Assembly (NCBI GenBank): GCA_022360105.1
Contig: JAKSDL010000081.1
Coordinates: 1-42,381, forward strand
Length of the DNA: 42,381 nt
Source: Pseudomonadota bacterium
Lineage (GTDB): Bacteria > SAR324 > XYD2-FULL-50-16 > JAHJRI01
Direction: 5' to 3'
The first letter of the stretch is position 1. Each line of letters begins with the position of its first letter. The notes below the pieces were generated by a model. The model was not told the DNA's origin. It saw only the letters and a program-made list of their open reading frames with translations, and made no database searches. Positions 16,817 to 25,740 of this stretch are shown here, one piece after another. Made by a program: the position numbers and the translations under genes.

Positions 16817-19800
16817 ATGCGAATTCAAAGTTATCAGCTTGCAAATCAAGACAATCCGGTTCAGGCAACTTCAGGATTGAATGTAAAAGAAACCAGCCTG
16901 GACATTCGATTTGTCAGTCTTATTGAAAAAAGACAAATTCAGGATATCGATCTGATAACCGAGCTTTTGAATCAACAGGGGTTTCAAGTTGACCATTTTG
17001 AATATAAAGTCACCAAAAAGTCTGAAATCAGACGTCCCATCAATCCAAAGGTCAAAAACAGTCCCACAGAACGCGTAGCCGTTGAAGAGCGCATAAATGT
17101 AAATGCAAATCTGAAGACCATCGGTCAATTAGAGTGGCGGGTTTTAAAGGACCCGGAGAATGTCCTATTGATCCAGTTAAGCCGCTCAAAAGGTGAAAGC
17201 CTCAGTCTACCTTTGTTTTTTGATAATATTTTTAAAAACAATCGGCAGATTATGATAACCGGGTTGACCAATGCAGTGAAACTTCAATTGCTCTCCAAAC
17301 CGGATTTAAAGTTTCAGAAAATTCCCCCTCCGATCATGCAGGATGCAGTTGTCAAAGATCAGTTGCTCAAACGCGCGGCAAGATCCAAAGGAATGCAATC
17401 CACAGCAAGGGAATTGATTGATTTCCCGGGACTGCCGGCGGAGATGCAAAAGAAGATCGCAGCCATCGCCAGCGGAAAGAATGAGCATTTATCCGATCCT
17501 CAGGCAGTTAACCTGATCTTGCTTTCGGATCTTCACAACCGCTATTCTGCCACATTTCAGACCTTCCAAAACGATATTATCGAACGTTCGGCACCGGTTG
17601 CACAACTGGCAAGACAATTTGAAATTTTGACTCAAAGAATCAGTACACGATTTTTGACAACGCATTTGGACGATTTTTTGGGCGACAATGCTGAAGAGTG
17701 CAACAACAACCAGCAGGTCTTCTCCTATCTCTATCAGAAGCTTCAGCAAATGGAGGAGAAGCAAATCTATGTGAATAAGAAGCTGCTGGATCGGGCTGAT
17801 CTTTTCAAGCTCATCAAAAGTATCGTTTGCATTACACGCAGTCAATACGATCCGGAACTTTGGAAACGCTGCTTTTTCTTCTTAAACCAGGATGACGTGC
17901 AGACAATTCCGGAAGAGAATGAAAAGGCCATTCGCGGACTTGTTGCAGGATTGCAGGGTACAGGCGCACAAGAAGAAAAGACGGCTTCCAAAAACCTGAA
18001 TGAAATCTTCCTGATTCATAACATTTACGATTATGTTGTGAATAAGAAAGTGGCAATTGCCGAAGAAGCTATTTCCAAGCAGGAAATTGACTTTATAAAA
18101 AGTGCGATCGCGCCCCGCATGCGTCTTAAAATAAAAAAAGGGTCTGAGAAAAAAAATCCCGGACGACTTTATGCCGAACCCAAGCAAGCCATCCAAAAAC
18201 TAATCAACCCTTTGCATTTTTTAGCAGGCGCTTATGGCGTATTGGTAGGAGAAGTACTGAAGGAGAATTTAAGTCGCTTTTTTGAGCAAGATAAACGGGA
18301 ACTCATCGAACGCTTTGGAGTTCATTTTTTTGATATTTTGTACGAGCAGGCTATTTTTGAAACCGGACTGGCGATTTCCAGAAATCAATTCGCGGGGTGG
18401 CTGGAAGAATCGGGTCTGATAACCAAAACCGAAGAGTTGGGATATATTGCCAATGAAATCGAATCTGATTTTGATTCGTTTCTGACTCCGGAGGTCCTGG
18501 CAAAAAGTGGGATGTCCACATTTCCTTCGGACATGAAGCAGATGGATTTTGAAAAGATGTACGTCAAAAGCAGAAATGCCATGTTGACGTTTATCGACAA
18601 AATCAAACGCAGTCAAATGGCTCAAAAAAGTGAATACAATCCCGCCGGAGTGATCCTTGATTATTTCAACAAAGGTAAGTACAACCTCCGCTCCCCGCAT
18701 TTTCGTCGGCACGTGAGACAAAGTTTTCTTTATGAGGAACTATTCGGAATTGTTAAAGAATGTTGCGCCGAATTCAAAGGACGACTTGCCGAAGTTGCAG
18801 TCAACAAAAAATTAATCCTGCAACTACCACTCAAATATAGCAACGTGCTTTTTCTGGGAAATACCTTTGAGGTTCCGACAGGAAAGATCATGCTCCAACT
18901 GCGGCTGCATACTATTCCTGTAAAAGAAATGCAGGAGGAAGACGGCATGTCTTTCACATTTACCTCCAATTTTGCCAAATCGTTACAGGAAGCCAGCACA
19001 GAATCCAGAAAAGGACTTATACAAGCGATGAGAATCTTGGGTGAGTATCAAAAAATAACCCAGGACTTCTCAAAAACTTTGGCGATTACGCTACTCGACC
19101 GATTGTTGCATCGAGTCGGCACCAAACAGAAATTGTTAAACAGGGATCCAAACTACCTAAAATTTAAAATGCCCGATGTAGACAAAATGATCATCGGAAG
19201 CGTCAGGGAAGTCAACCTGGGTAAGATATTTCAACACGACATGCGCAAACTGGGTCCGGAAAAAATGAAGACCCAAAGCCAGAGTTTTGGTGAGATGGTG
19301 CAATCCATTATGTATTTTCGCTCGGTTATAGACAGCCTGCAGGGACGAAAAGAAACCATTAATGAAATTAAAATCCTGCTTAACCGATTTTCAAAATCGC
19401 TTAAAAAATCCCAGGAGTGGAAAACGTACTCAACCCTGGTTATACGAATAGGCGATTTAATATCTCTGCCGATTCAGGCTATGAGCGAAAAAGTCGTAAA
19501 AACGATTATGGAATACTCAATCAAACTGAATCGCCTGGTAACAAAACACGAGTATAAAAACAGCGTAATCGCGATTTTACACGCAGAATGGAAACGAAAA
19601 AATCCGGAAAACAAAAAAGACATCTATTTCTATCTACCATTTCTAGGAGACGACGCCCCCAGGGGTAAAACCAATCTTCTACTCGAAATTCGCAAAGCCA
19701 GGGATTTAATAAAGATGCTGAAAACCAAACGGGCAATTATCTTCTTCCCGGGTGCCACCAAGGAAATTCAGATGAATCAAATGATAGAAGTAAATGATTT

Positions 19801-19990
19801 TATCAAGGAACAGGAATTGTCTCCTGAAATGTATGTGGACACGAGAACCTTGTCTGAAGATAAGTTGCGGCAGCTGGCAAAATACTTCTTTCCGACAAGC
19901 TTTTTCAACATAGATACCTTGGAACCGGTCAAGATTCCAATGAAAGAACAACTCAAGATTCAACGGGCCCAAAATCCGAAGCGAAAGTAG
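16817..19990 (+). CDS. Large protein of unknown family (1057 residues)
   Basis: A continuous frame of 1057 residues with no recognised domain, no signal peptide and no obvious membrane helix; it appears cytosolic and largely helical. No Walker, HD, kinase, protease or nuclease motif was seen. The middle is rich in charged helices. The last 130 residues (IYFYLPFLGDDAPRGKTNLL, then AIIFFPGATKEIQMNQ) look like a separate alpha/beta domain. The ATG has no good ribosome site, so the N-terminus is uncertain. Its 3' end overlaps the convergent release-factor-like gene by 38 bp. In size, composition and lack of relatives it resembles the 629- and 428-residue unknowns of the window, but no sequence homology to them was found by eye. 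Confidence 0.8.
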   Translation: MRIQSYQLANQDNPVQATSGLNVKETSLDIRFVSLIEKRQIQDIDLITELLNQQGFQVDHFEYKVTKKSEIRRPINPKVKNSPTERVAVEERINVNANLKTIGQLEWRVLKDPENVLLIQLSRSKGESLSLPLFFDNIFKNNRQIMITGLTNAVKLQLLSKPDLKFQKIPPPIMQDAVVKDQLLKRAARSKGMQSTARELIDFPGLPAEMQKKIAAIASGKNEHLSDPQAVNLILLSDLHNRYSATFQTFQNDIIERSAPVAQLARQFEILTQRISTRFLTTHLDDFLGDNAEECNNNQQVFSYLYQKLQQMEEKQIYVNKKLLDRADLFKLIKSIVCITRSQYDPELWKRCFFFLNQDDVQTIPEENEKAIRGLVAGLQGTGAQEEKTASKNLNEIFLIHNIYDYVVNKKVAIAEEAISKQEIDFIKSAIAPRMRLKIKKGSEKKNPGRLYAEPKQAIQKLINPLHFLAGAYGVLVGEVLKENLSRFFEQDKRELIERFGVHFFDILYEQAIFETGLAISRNQFAGWLEESGLITKTEELGYIANEIESDFDSFLTPEVLAKSGMSTFPSDMKQMDFEKMYVKSRNAMLTFIDKIKRSQMAQKSEYNPAGVILDYFNKGKYNLRSPHFRRHVRQSFLYEELFGIVKECCAEFKGRLAEVAVNKKLILQLPLKYSNVLFLGNTFEVPTGKIMLQLRLHTIPVKEMQEEDGMSFTFTSNFAKSLQEASTESRKGLIQAMRILGEYQKITQDFSKTLAITLLDRLLHRVGTKQKLLNRDPNYLKFKMPDVDKMIIGSVREVNLGKIFQHDMRKLGPEKMKTQSQSFGEMVQSIMYFRSVIDSLQGRKETINEIKILLNRFSKSLKKSQEWKTYSTLVIRIGDLISLPIQAMSEKVVKTIMEYSIKLNRLVTKHEYKNSVIAILHAEWKRKNPENKKDIYFYLPFLGDDAPRGKTNLLLEIRKARDLIKMLKTKRAIIFFPGATKEIQMNQMIEVNDFIKEQELSPEMYVDTRTLSEDKLRQLAKYFFPTSFFNIDTLEPVKIPMKEQLKIQRAQNPKRK

Positions 19991-20510
19991 TCCTCCACTC
20001 CGATTGCATCCTATCGAAAGTCTGCTTCAAGGTCCCTTGTTTGCCAACGAACTTTCTTAGTTGGGAGGTGGTAAACCCCAGTTCATTTCCCAGGGAATTC
20101 CAATTTCCTTTGTATTTGATATAGCTGACAAAGAAATATCCTAAAAAGATAGGAAACACTGGATTCCTGGAATTGATATGGATTTCGGAGGTGTGCAAAT
20201 AAGGCAAGATCTCGTTTGGAGGGGAAATCGTGTTATCAGAACCAACAAGGTTGTGCCTTGAATCGGTTGCGATGGCAATACGAAGTTTTTTCAATGCTTT
20301 TTTGATGTTTTCAGCTTTGGAACGGGATTTTGATTCCGTTACCACCAGATGGGAGAGTGTTAACCGTATTGCATTGGAAGTTTTATTCTTTTTTTGGCCA
20401 CCCTTTCCCGTAGCCTTGAAAACATCTGTTCTGCAATGCTTAATCAACTCATTGTCCGTGAGTCGTAAGAAGTCCAACCAATTCTTTACTGCGTAATCCC
20501 GGGGTTTCAT
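19953..20510 (-). CDS. Release-factor-like protein with GGQ motif
   Basis: A 185-residue protein with the class I release-factor catalytic loop: FKATGKGGQKKNKTSNAIRL, GGQ at 37-39. This corresponds to GAGGQHVNKTSTAI in RF1/RF2/ArfB, with HV replaced by KK. It lacks the RF1/RF2 stop-codon-recognition domains. Instead a C-terminal region (NSLGNELGFTTSQLRKFVGK) looks like a small helical nucleic-acid-binding module. A role in peptidyl-tRNA hydrolysis or rescue of stalled ribosomes is inferred, not shown. The start is taken at the ATG 20510, ten bases after the miaA stop; a frame opening at 20567 would overlap miaA. It is the third gene behind lon and miaA, and its end overlaps the convergent 1057-residue gene. 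Confidence 0.8.
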   Translation of the reverse strand: MKPRDYAVKNWLDFLRLTDNELIKHCRTDVFKATGKGGQKKNKTSNAIRLTLSHLVVTESKSRSKAENIKKALKKLRIAIATDSRHNLVGSDNTISPPNEILPYLHTSEIHINSRNPVFPIFLGYFFVSYIKYKGNWNSLGNELGFTTSQLRKFVGKQGTLKQTFDRMQSEWRTTFASDFGPVES

Positions 20511-20520
20511 GGAAAGCCGA

Positions 20521-21453
20521 TCAGAAATCCGAAAATAGAAATTGCTTGATCTCTTTGAGATCCTCATCGTTTAAGTGGTTATCTTTCAACCAGTGAATAT
20601 GTGGCTCTTTTTTGTACCAGGTCAACTGTTTTTTGGCATAATGTCGACTCTTTTGCTGGATGTCTGCAATCATTTCCACCTCGGATATATCACCTTTCAA
20701 AAATGCTACCGATTGTTTGTAACCAATCGCATTCATGGAAGGCAGGTGTTCATTGTACCCCATTTCCAGCAATCCTTTTGTTTCTGCAATCAAACCCTGT
20801 TCCACCATAAGATGCACGCGTCTATTTATTCGTTCATACAAAGTTTCCCGTGGCCATCGAGAACCGACATAATAAACTTCATAGCGTTGCTGCCTGAATT
20901 TATGATCTTCTTGAAAATCCTTGATACTCGATCCTGTTTCCCAAAAGACTTCCAACGCCCGTGATACCCTGGAAATGTCATTTGGATGCAGTCGTTCCGC
21001 GCTTTTCGGATCCAACTCTTTCAGTTGACGATAGCATTCGAGCACTCCCTGTTCGGATGCCAGTGTTCGAACCCTGGTTCTTATTTGCTCGGATATTTCA
21101 GGAACGTCAATAATTCCATTAATCAATGCCCTGAGGTACAGTCCTGTACCCCCTACCAAAATCGGTGTTTTCCCCGCATGTTGCAATATCTGAATAATAC
21201 GATCTGCATCTTCGGCAAACATCCCGGCATTGTATTCCTGATCCGGAGTTAAAATATCGATGAGATGATGCGGGATAGCGGACAGCATGTCGGGACTGGG
21301 CTTCGCAGTTCCTATATCCATCCAGCGATAGATTTGCATGGAATCAACTGAAATTACCTCGCCATTTGTTTCCTTGGCCAAGGTAATTCCAATTTCTGTT
21401 TTGCCGGCTGCGGTGGGTCCTACAACTGCAAGAATACGAACCGGCTGTTTCAA
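20521..21453 (-). CDS. miaA: tRNA dimethylallyltransferase MiaA
   Basis: Transfers a dimethylallyl group to A37 of tRNAs that read codons starting with U. The protein has 310 residues, the normal length. The P-loop GPTAAGKTE is at 12-20, followed by SVDSMQIYRWMDIGTAKPS, the VGGTGLYLRALINGI segment, DISRVSRALEV and the end motif RHYAKKQLTWYKKE. All are standard MiaA features. The start is a TTG at 21453. It lies only one codon beyond the lon stop and in the same reading frame (TGA CTC TTG), so translation is probably coupled to lon. The release-factor-like gene follows. Confidence 0.95.
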   Translation of the reverse strand: MKQPVRILAVVGPTAAGKTEIGITLAKETNGEVISVDSMQIYRWMDIGTAKPSPDMLSAIPHHLIDILTPDQEYNAGMFAEDADRIIQILQHAGKTPILVGGTGLYLRALINGIIDVPEISEQIRTRVRTLASEQGVLECYRQLKELDPKSAERLHPNDISRVSRALEVFWETGSSIKDFQEDHKFRQQRYEVYYVGSRWPRETLYERINRRVHLMVEQGLIAETKGLLEMGYNEHLPSMNAIGYKQSVAFLKGDISEVEMIADIQQKSRHYAKKQLTWYKKEPHIHWLKDNHLNDEDLKEIKQFLFSDF

Positions 21454-21456
21454 GAG

Positions 21457-23907
21457 TCAATTGTGGGAGATAGTGGATTCGTTTTGCACAAAATCACCAA
21501 CCGTATTACCTTGAATGACATTTTTACCCTGCTCATCAAGTTCCGACTCAATGTCTTTGTCATCCACTGGTTGTGGTTTTCGTTCCAGCAAGAGGTCGAT
21601 AACTTCCCTCACATATTTAAGGTGATGAACTTCCAATCCGTTTTTGATTTCTTCCGGTACATCTGCCAGATCCTTTTCATTATCTTCAGGAATAATGATT
21701 TTTGGAATCACTGCTCTTTTCGCTGCCAGCATTTTCTCTTTCAATCCGCCAATTGGAAGAATTTTGCCTCTTAAGGTTATTTCACCGGTCAGTGCAGTAT
21801 CTTTCCGAATTGGAATTCCCGTCAAAGCAGACACCAGGGCAGCTGTCATGGCAACACCGGCTGAAGGTCCATCTTTGGGAGTTGCACCTTCAGGAACATG
21901 GACATGGATATCCAGGTCACCAAAGACTTTTGAATAGATTCCCAAATCGTTTGCGTTTGATCGGACAAAACTATGAGCCGCCTGCGCGGATTCCTTCATG
22001 ACCTCACCAAGTTTACCGGTAAGCAGGATTTTACCTGAACCTTTCATAGTATTCACTTCAATGGTAAGCACTTCACCACCGAAGGAGGTCCAGGCCAGTC
22101 CGTTTACAATACCGACTTCATTCACCGAATCAACCTCACCATACTTATAGGGTTTCACCCCCAGGTATTCTACAACTTTTTCAGGGTCAAGCTTTATAGG
22201 ACCTTCCGGTTTATCTTTTACGATGGCTGTAACGGCTTTACGGCAAACCTTGGCAACAGTCCTTTCCAGCGTTCTAACCCCGGCTTCCCGGGTGTAACTG
22301 CGAATAATCTCAAGAATTCCTTCACGATTGAATTCAACATGTTCGTCTTTAAGGCCGTTTTCTTCCATCTGTTTTGGAATCAGGTACTTATCCGCAATTT
22401 TCTCTTTCTCAAATTCCGAGTAACCGGAAAGATTTATAATTTCCATCCTGTCGATCAGAGGTAATGGAATATCTTGTTTAATATTGGCTGTACAGATAAA
22501 CATAACCTTGGACAGATCATATTCAACTTCCAGGTAGTGATCCATAAAGGTATCATTCTGTTCAGGGTCGAGCACTTCCAGCAGTGCTGAGGCCGGATCT
22601 CCCATATGACTCTGGGCCATTTTATCGATTTCATCCAGTAAGAGAACAGGGTTATCTGTTTTGGCCTTTTTCATCGATTGGATAATCTTTCCCGGTAAAG
22701 CACCGATGTAGGTTCTCCTGTGTCCCCTGATTTCCGCTTCATCCCTGACTCCACCCAAACTCATGCGGACAAATTTTCTGTCCAGCGAACGAGCGATGGA
22801 TCTGGCGAGTGAGGACTTACCAACACCCGGAGGTCCCACCAGACAAATTATCGGTCCTCTCAAATTCCCGACCAGGTTGGCTACGGCAATATATTCAACA
22901 ATGCGCTCTTTTACCTTTTCCAACCCGTAATGATCGGCATCGAGAACTTCCTGCGCATGATCCAAATCCAAGTTATCTTTTGTCTTGGATTTCCAGGGGA
23001 CCTGAACCAACCAGTCAATATAATTGCGAACAATGTTTGCTTCCGAGGAAGTGGGGGGCATCATTTTTAATTTTTTTAATTCTTTCTGCACTACCTCAAA
23101 TGCGGCATCGGTCATTCCGCTTTCTTTAGCGGTCTGCTCAAAATCGTCTATTTCCTCTTTTAAATCGTCAGTGCCCAGCTCTTTTTGAATGGCTTTCATT
23201 TGCTCATTCAAATAATATTCTTTCTGAGTCTTTCCAATTTGGCCCTGAACCCTTTCCTTTAATCGTTGTTCGATTTTTTTATGCTCTTCCTCCTCCAGCA
23301 TTCTGGAATATACCTTTTCCAACCTCAACTTGCTATCCATGGTAGTCAGCAGTTCCTGTTGCTTTTCTATATCCAGGGTCAACAGGGGAATGATCATATC
23401 AGCAATCTCCCCAGGGGAGTAGTCACCGGATACAATCTTATCCAGGGAATCAGTACTGCGATTAAGTTTTTTTAGAAAGGCCTTGAACTCGGCTTTGACG
23501 GTTTTGGTGAGAGCAATGAGTTCCGGATCATAGTCTTCCACCGGAGGGATGACCTCTACCTGAGCATGGTAAGAAGAGGAGTCAAGATCAACCTTTAAGC
23601 GCTTTCCTCTTTCTTTTCCTTCAAATAATACTTTGATGGTCCCTTTGGGCAACCTCATGATCTGCAAAATATTTCCAATGGTACCCATTTCATACAAATC
23701 ATCTTCGGCTGGTATCTCCACATGGGGATCCTTCTGGCAAACAACGAAAATCTTTCTGTCACCGGCCAGGGCTTCTTCCAACGCTTCAATCGATTGCTGT
23801 CGGCCAATGAAGAAAGGTATTGTCATGTATGGGAAAACCACAATGTTCCGCATCGGCAACATTGGGATATCAATGATTTCCTTATCTTCGGAGTCTGAAT
23901 CATACAT
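21457..23907 (-). CDS. lon: ATP-dependent protease Lon
   Basis: A cytosolic AAA+ serine protease that degrades misfolded and regulatory proteins. Its 816 residues contain the N-terminal LON domain (about 13-205), a coiled-coil region, the AAA+ module with Walker A GPPGVGKSS near 356-364 and Walker B PVLLLDEIDK, and the C-terminal protease domain. The Ser-Lys dyad is visible: Ser in KDGPSAGVAM near 681 and Lys in GGLKEKM near 723. AAGGAA lies before the ATG. It heads a unit with miaA and the release-factor-like gene. A candidate extended -10 promoter lies about 100 bp upstream; no clear heat-shock promoter was seen. Confidence 0.97.
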   Translation of the reverse strand: MYDSDSEDKEIIDIPMLPMRNIVVFPYMTIPFFIGRQQSIEALEEALAGDRKIFVVCQKDPHVEIPAEDDLYEMGTIGNILQIMRLPKGTIKVLFEGKERGKRLKVDLDSSSYHAQVEVIPPVEDYDPELIALTKTVKAEFKAFLKKLNRSTDSLDKIVSGDYSPGEIADMIIPLLTLDIEKQQELLTTMDSKLRLEKVYSRMLEEEEHKKIEQRLKERVQGQIGKTQKEYYLNEQMKAIQKELGTDDLKEEIDDFEQTAKESGMTDAAFEVVQKELKKLKMMPPTSSEANIVRNYIDWLVQVPWKSKTKDNLDLDHAQEVLDADHYGLEKVKERIVEYIAVANLVGNLRGPIICLVGPPGVGKSSLARSIARSLDRKFVRMSLGGVRDEAEIRGHRRTYIGALPGKIIQSMKKAKTDNPVLLLDEIDKMAQSHMGDPASALLEVLDPEQNDTFMDHYLEVEYDLSKVMFICTANIKQDIPLPLIDRMEIINLSGYSEFEKEKIADKYLIPKQMEENGLKDEHVEFNREGILEIIRSYTREAGVRTLERTVAKVCRKAVTAIVKDKPEGPIKLDPEKVVEYLGVKPYKYGEVDSVNEVGIVNGLAWTSFGGEVLTIEVNTMKGSGKILLTGKLGEVMKESAQAAHSFVRSNANDLGIYSKVFGDLDIHVHVPEGATPKDGPSAGVAMTAALVSALTGIPIRKDTALTGEITLRGKILPIGGLKEKMLAAKRAVIPKIIIPEDNEKDLADVPEEIKNGLEVHHLKYVREVIDLLLERKPQPVDDKDIESELDEQGKNVIQGNTVGDFVQNESTISHN

Positions 23908-24013
23908 GGGCGAGTTTCCTTGTATTTAAGTGTTTCTTAATGCATTTTACCAGATCTCAAGCTATTTTTTTCACCTCTGGCCGAAATATATTTCTGCTGC
24001 ATTTATCAAAATG

Positions 24014-24022
24014 ATTATATCA
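24014..24022 (-). promoter_or_regulatory. Candidate extended -10 promoter for lon
   Basis: The minus strand reads TGATATAAT (24022-24014), a consensus -10 hexamer preceded by the TGN extension. The -35 region at the usual distance is poor, as is common for extended -10 promoters. Transcription would start about 100 nt before the lon ATG. Confidence 0.35.
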
Positions 24023-24140
24023 ACACTTCAACGAAAAAGAAAGACAAAGACTTGCTAAATCCTTTAGTTTCCTGTTTTCAGAGTGTTGCTTAAAACTGAT
24101 GAACCAACTGAGACTTTTGAAATTCTCAAAGTTGATCCGC

Positions 24141-25700
24141 TTAAATTCCCCCTAATTCTTCATGTTCTTCTTCATGTTCTAATCTGGTCTGCAAGAACAG
24201 ATCTAATCGGTTCAGAGCATTTACAAAGGCCCTGGCAGAAGCGATAACGATATCGGTATGCGAACCGCGACCGGATGCTTTAATGCCTTCCCATTCAATA
24301 GAGACCGATACCGTGCCCTGTGCATCTGTTCCTCCCGTAACCGCTTTGATTACAAAAGCAGTCAGGACACAGGGAATATCTACAATTTCCCGGATTGTAT
24401 TAAAGGCCGCATCCACCGGACCATCACCCAATGAAGCTCTCGCCGGTAGTAATTTTCCATCCACTTCCAATACTACTGTGGCTGTAGGGATGGTTTCCGT
24501 ACCCGAGGTAACATTGACGCTGACCAGTTTGTATTTTTCGATCCCCGAAGATCTCTCCTCCATTAGCAAGACTTCCAAATCCTCATCGTATACAATTTTC
24601 TTTTTATCAGCCAGCTTTTTGAACTTCTTGAATATGTTTGTGAGCTCAGTATTGGAGACCTCATAGCCCAGCGAATTGATTTTGGTACTCAGCGCAGCCC
24701 TGCCGGAATGTTTTCCCAATACCAACTGGTTTACAGAAACCCCAACGGACTCAGGTCGCATGATTTCATAGGTCAGGGCATTCTTTATAATTCCTGCCTG
24801 GTGAATACCCGCTTCATGAGCAAAAGCATTGGCACCGACAATCGCCTTATTGGCCTGGATCACGGTCCCGGTCAACTTGGTCAGCAACCTGCTGGATTGA
24901 AATAATTGTTCCGTTGCAATATTGGTATCCACTTGAAAATGTTGATTTCTAACCTTCAATGCCATCACTATCTCTTCCAGAGAAGCATTCCCGGCTCTTT
25001 CACCAATACCGTTGACTGTACATTCAACTTGACGGGCACCGGCCTCCACTGCTGTGAGAGAATTTGCCACGGCTAATCCCAAATCATTGTGACAATGAAC
25101 CGAAAATATGACATTGTCAGCGTTGTAAACTTCATTCTTCAGTTGAATCAGTAGTTTATGGAATTCGGCGGGAGTAATATATCCAACTGTATCAGGAACA
25201 TTCAAAACCGTAGCTCCCGCTTTCACCGATTCGGAGAAAATTTCGACCAGAAATTCAGGATCGGAGCGGGTAGCATCTTCCGCGCTAAACTCTACGTGAT
25301 CTGTATACTTTTTTGCCCGATCTACTGCTTTTACAGCTTTCTCTACTGCTGTTTTGCGATCAATACCCAGCTTGCTTTTTAAATGCAGATCACTGGTTGC
25401 AATAAATGTATGAATCCCCCAGTTAAAGCTTCCTTTTAAAGCATTCACTCCGGCGTCAATATCATCATCCCCTGCCCGACACAAGCCGACAACTTTCGGT
25501 CCTTTCAATTCATGACCGATCTGCTGCACAGATTCAAAGTCCCCCGGGGAAGAGGAGGGAAAACCGGCCTCTATAATATCAACCCCGAGCTTTTCCAGTT
25601 GTTTTGCCATGATCAGCTTCTCTCTGGCGTTCATGGAACAACCGGGTGATTGTTCCCCGTCCCGCAACGTCGTATCAAAAATCGTTACAATATCGCCCAT
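24141..25700 (-). CDS. leuA: 2-isopropylmalate synthase
   Basis: Condenses acetyl-CoA with 2-oxoisovalerate in the first committed step of leucine synthesis. The protein has 519 residues. The catalytic TIM barrel starts with FDTTLRDGEQSPGCSMN, and the metal ligands H202 and H204 lie in HCHNDLGLAVANS, followed by NGIGERAGNASLEE. The C-terminal LeuA allosteric/dimer domain (about 390-500, with LPARASLGDGPVDAAFNTI) is complete, so leucine feedback is likely. GGGAGA precedes the ATG. It is the last gene after guaB and the PBP4-type gene, 40 bp behind the latter. No leader peptide or T-box is visible; transcription probably depends on the upstream promoter. Confidence 0.96.
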   Translation of the reverse strand: MGDIVTIFDTTLRDGEQSPGCSMNAREKLIMAKQLEKLGVDIIEAGFPSSSPGDFESVQQIGHELKGPKVVGLCRAGDDDIDAGVNALKGSFNWGIHTFIATSDLHLKSKLGIDRKTAVEKAVKAVDRAKKYTDHVEFSAEDATRSDPEFLVEIFSESVKAGATVLNVPDTVGYITPAEFHKLLIQLKNEVYNADNVIFSVHCHNDLGLAVANSLTAVEAGARQVECTVNGIGERAGNASLEEIVMALKVRNQHFQVDTNIATEQLFQSSRLLTKLTGTVIQANKAIVGANAFAHEAGIHQAGIIKNALTYEIMRPESVGVSVNQLVLGKHSGRAALSTKINSLGYEVSNTELTNIFKKFKKLADKKKIVYDEDLEVLLMEERSSGIEKYKLVSVNVTSGTETIPTATVVLEVDGKLLPARASLGDGPVDAAFNTIREIVDIPCVLTAFVIKAVTGGTDAQGTVSVSIEWEGIKASGRGSHTDIVIASARAFVNALNRLDLFLQTRLEHEEEHEELGGI

Positions 25701-25740
25701 CGATTCTCCCTGGATATATATCTATTCTGATTGCTATGGT

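Noticed and set aside
20511..20567. Upstream start for the release-factor-like protein inside miaA
   Set aside because: It would overlap miaA; the ATG at 20510 directly after the miaA stop is more economical.
24100..24140. Possible terminator after leuA (ACTTTTGA/TCAAAGT)
   Set aside because: The stem needs a bulge, is AT-rich and has no T-run.
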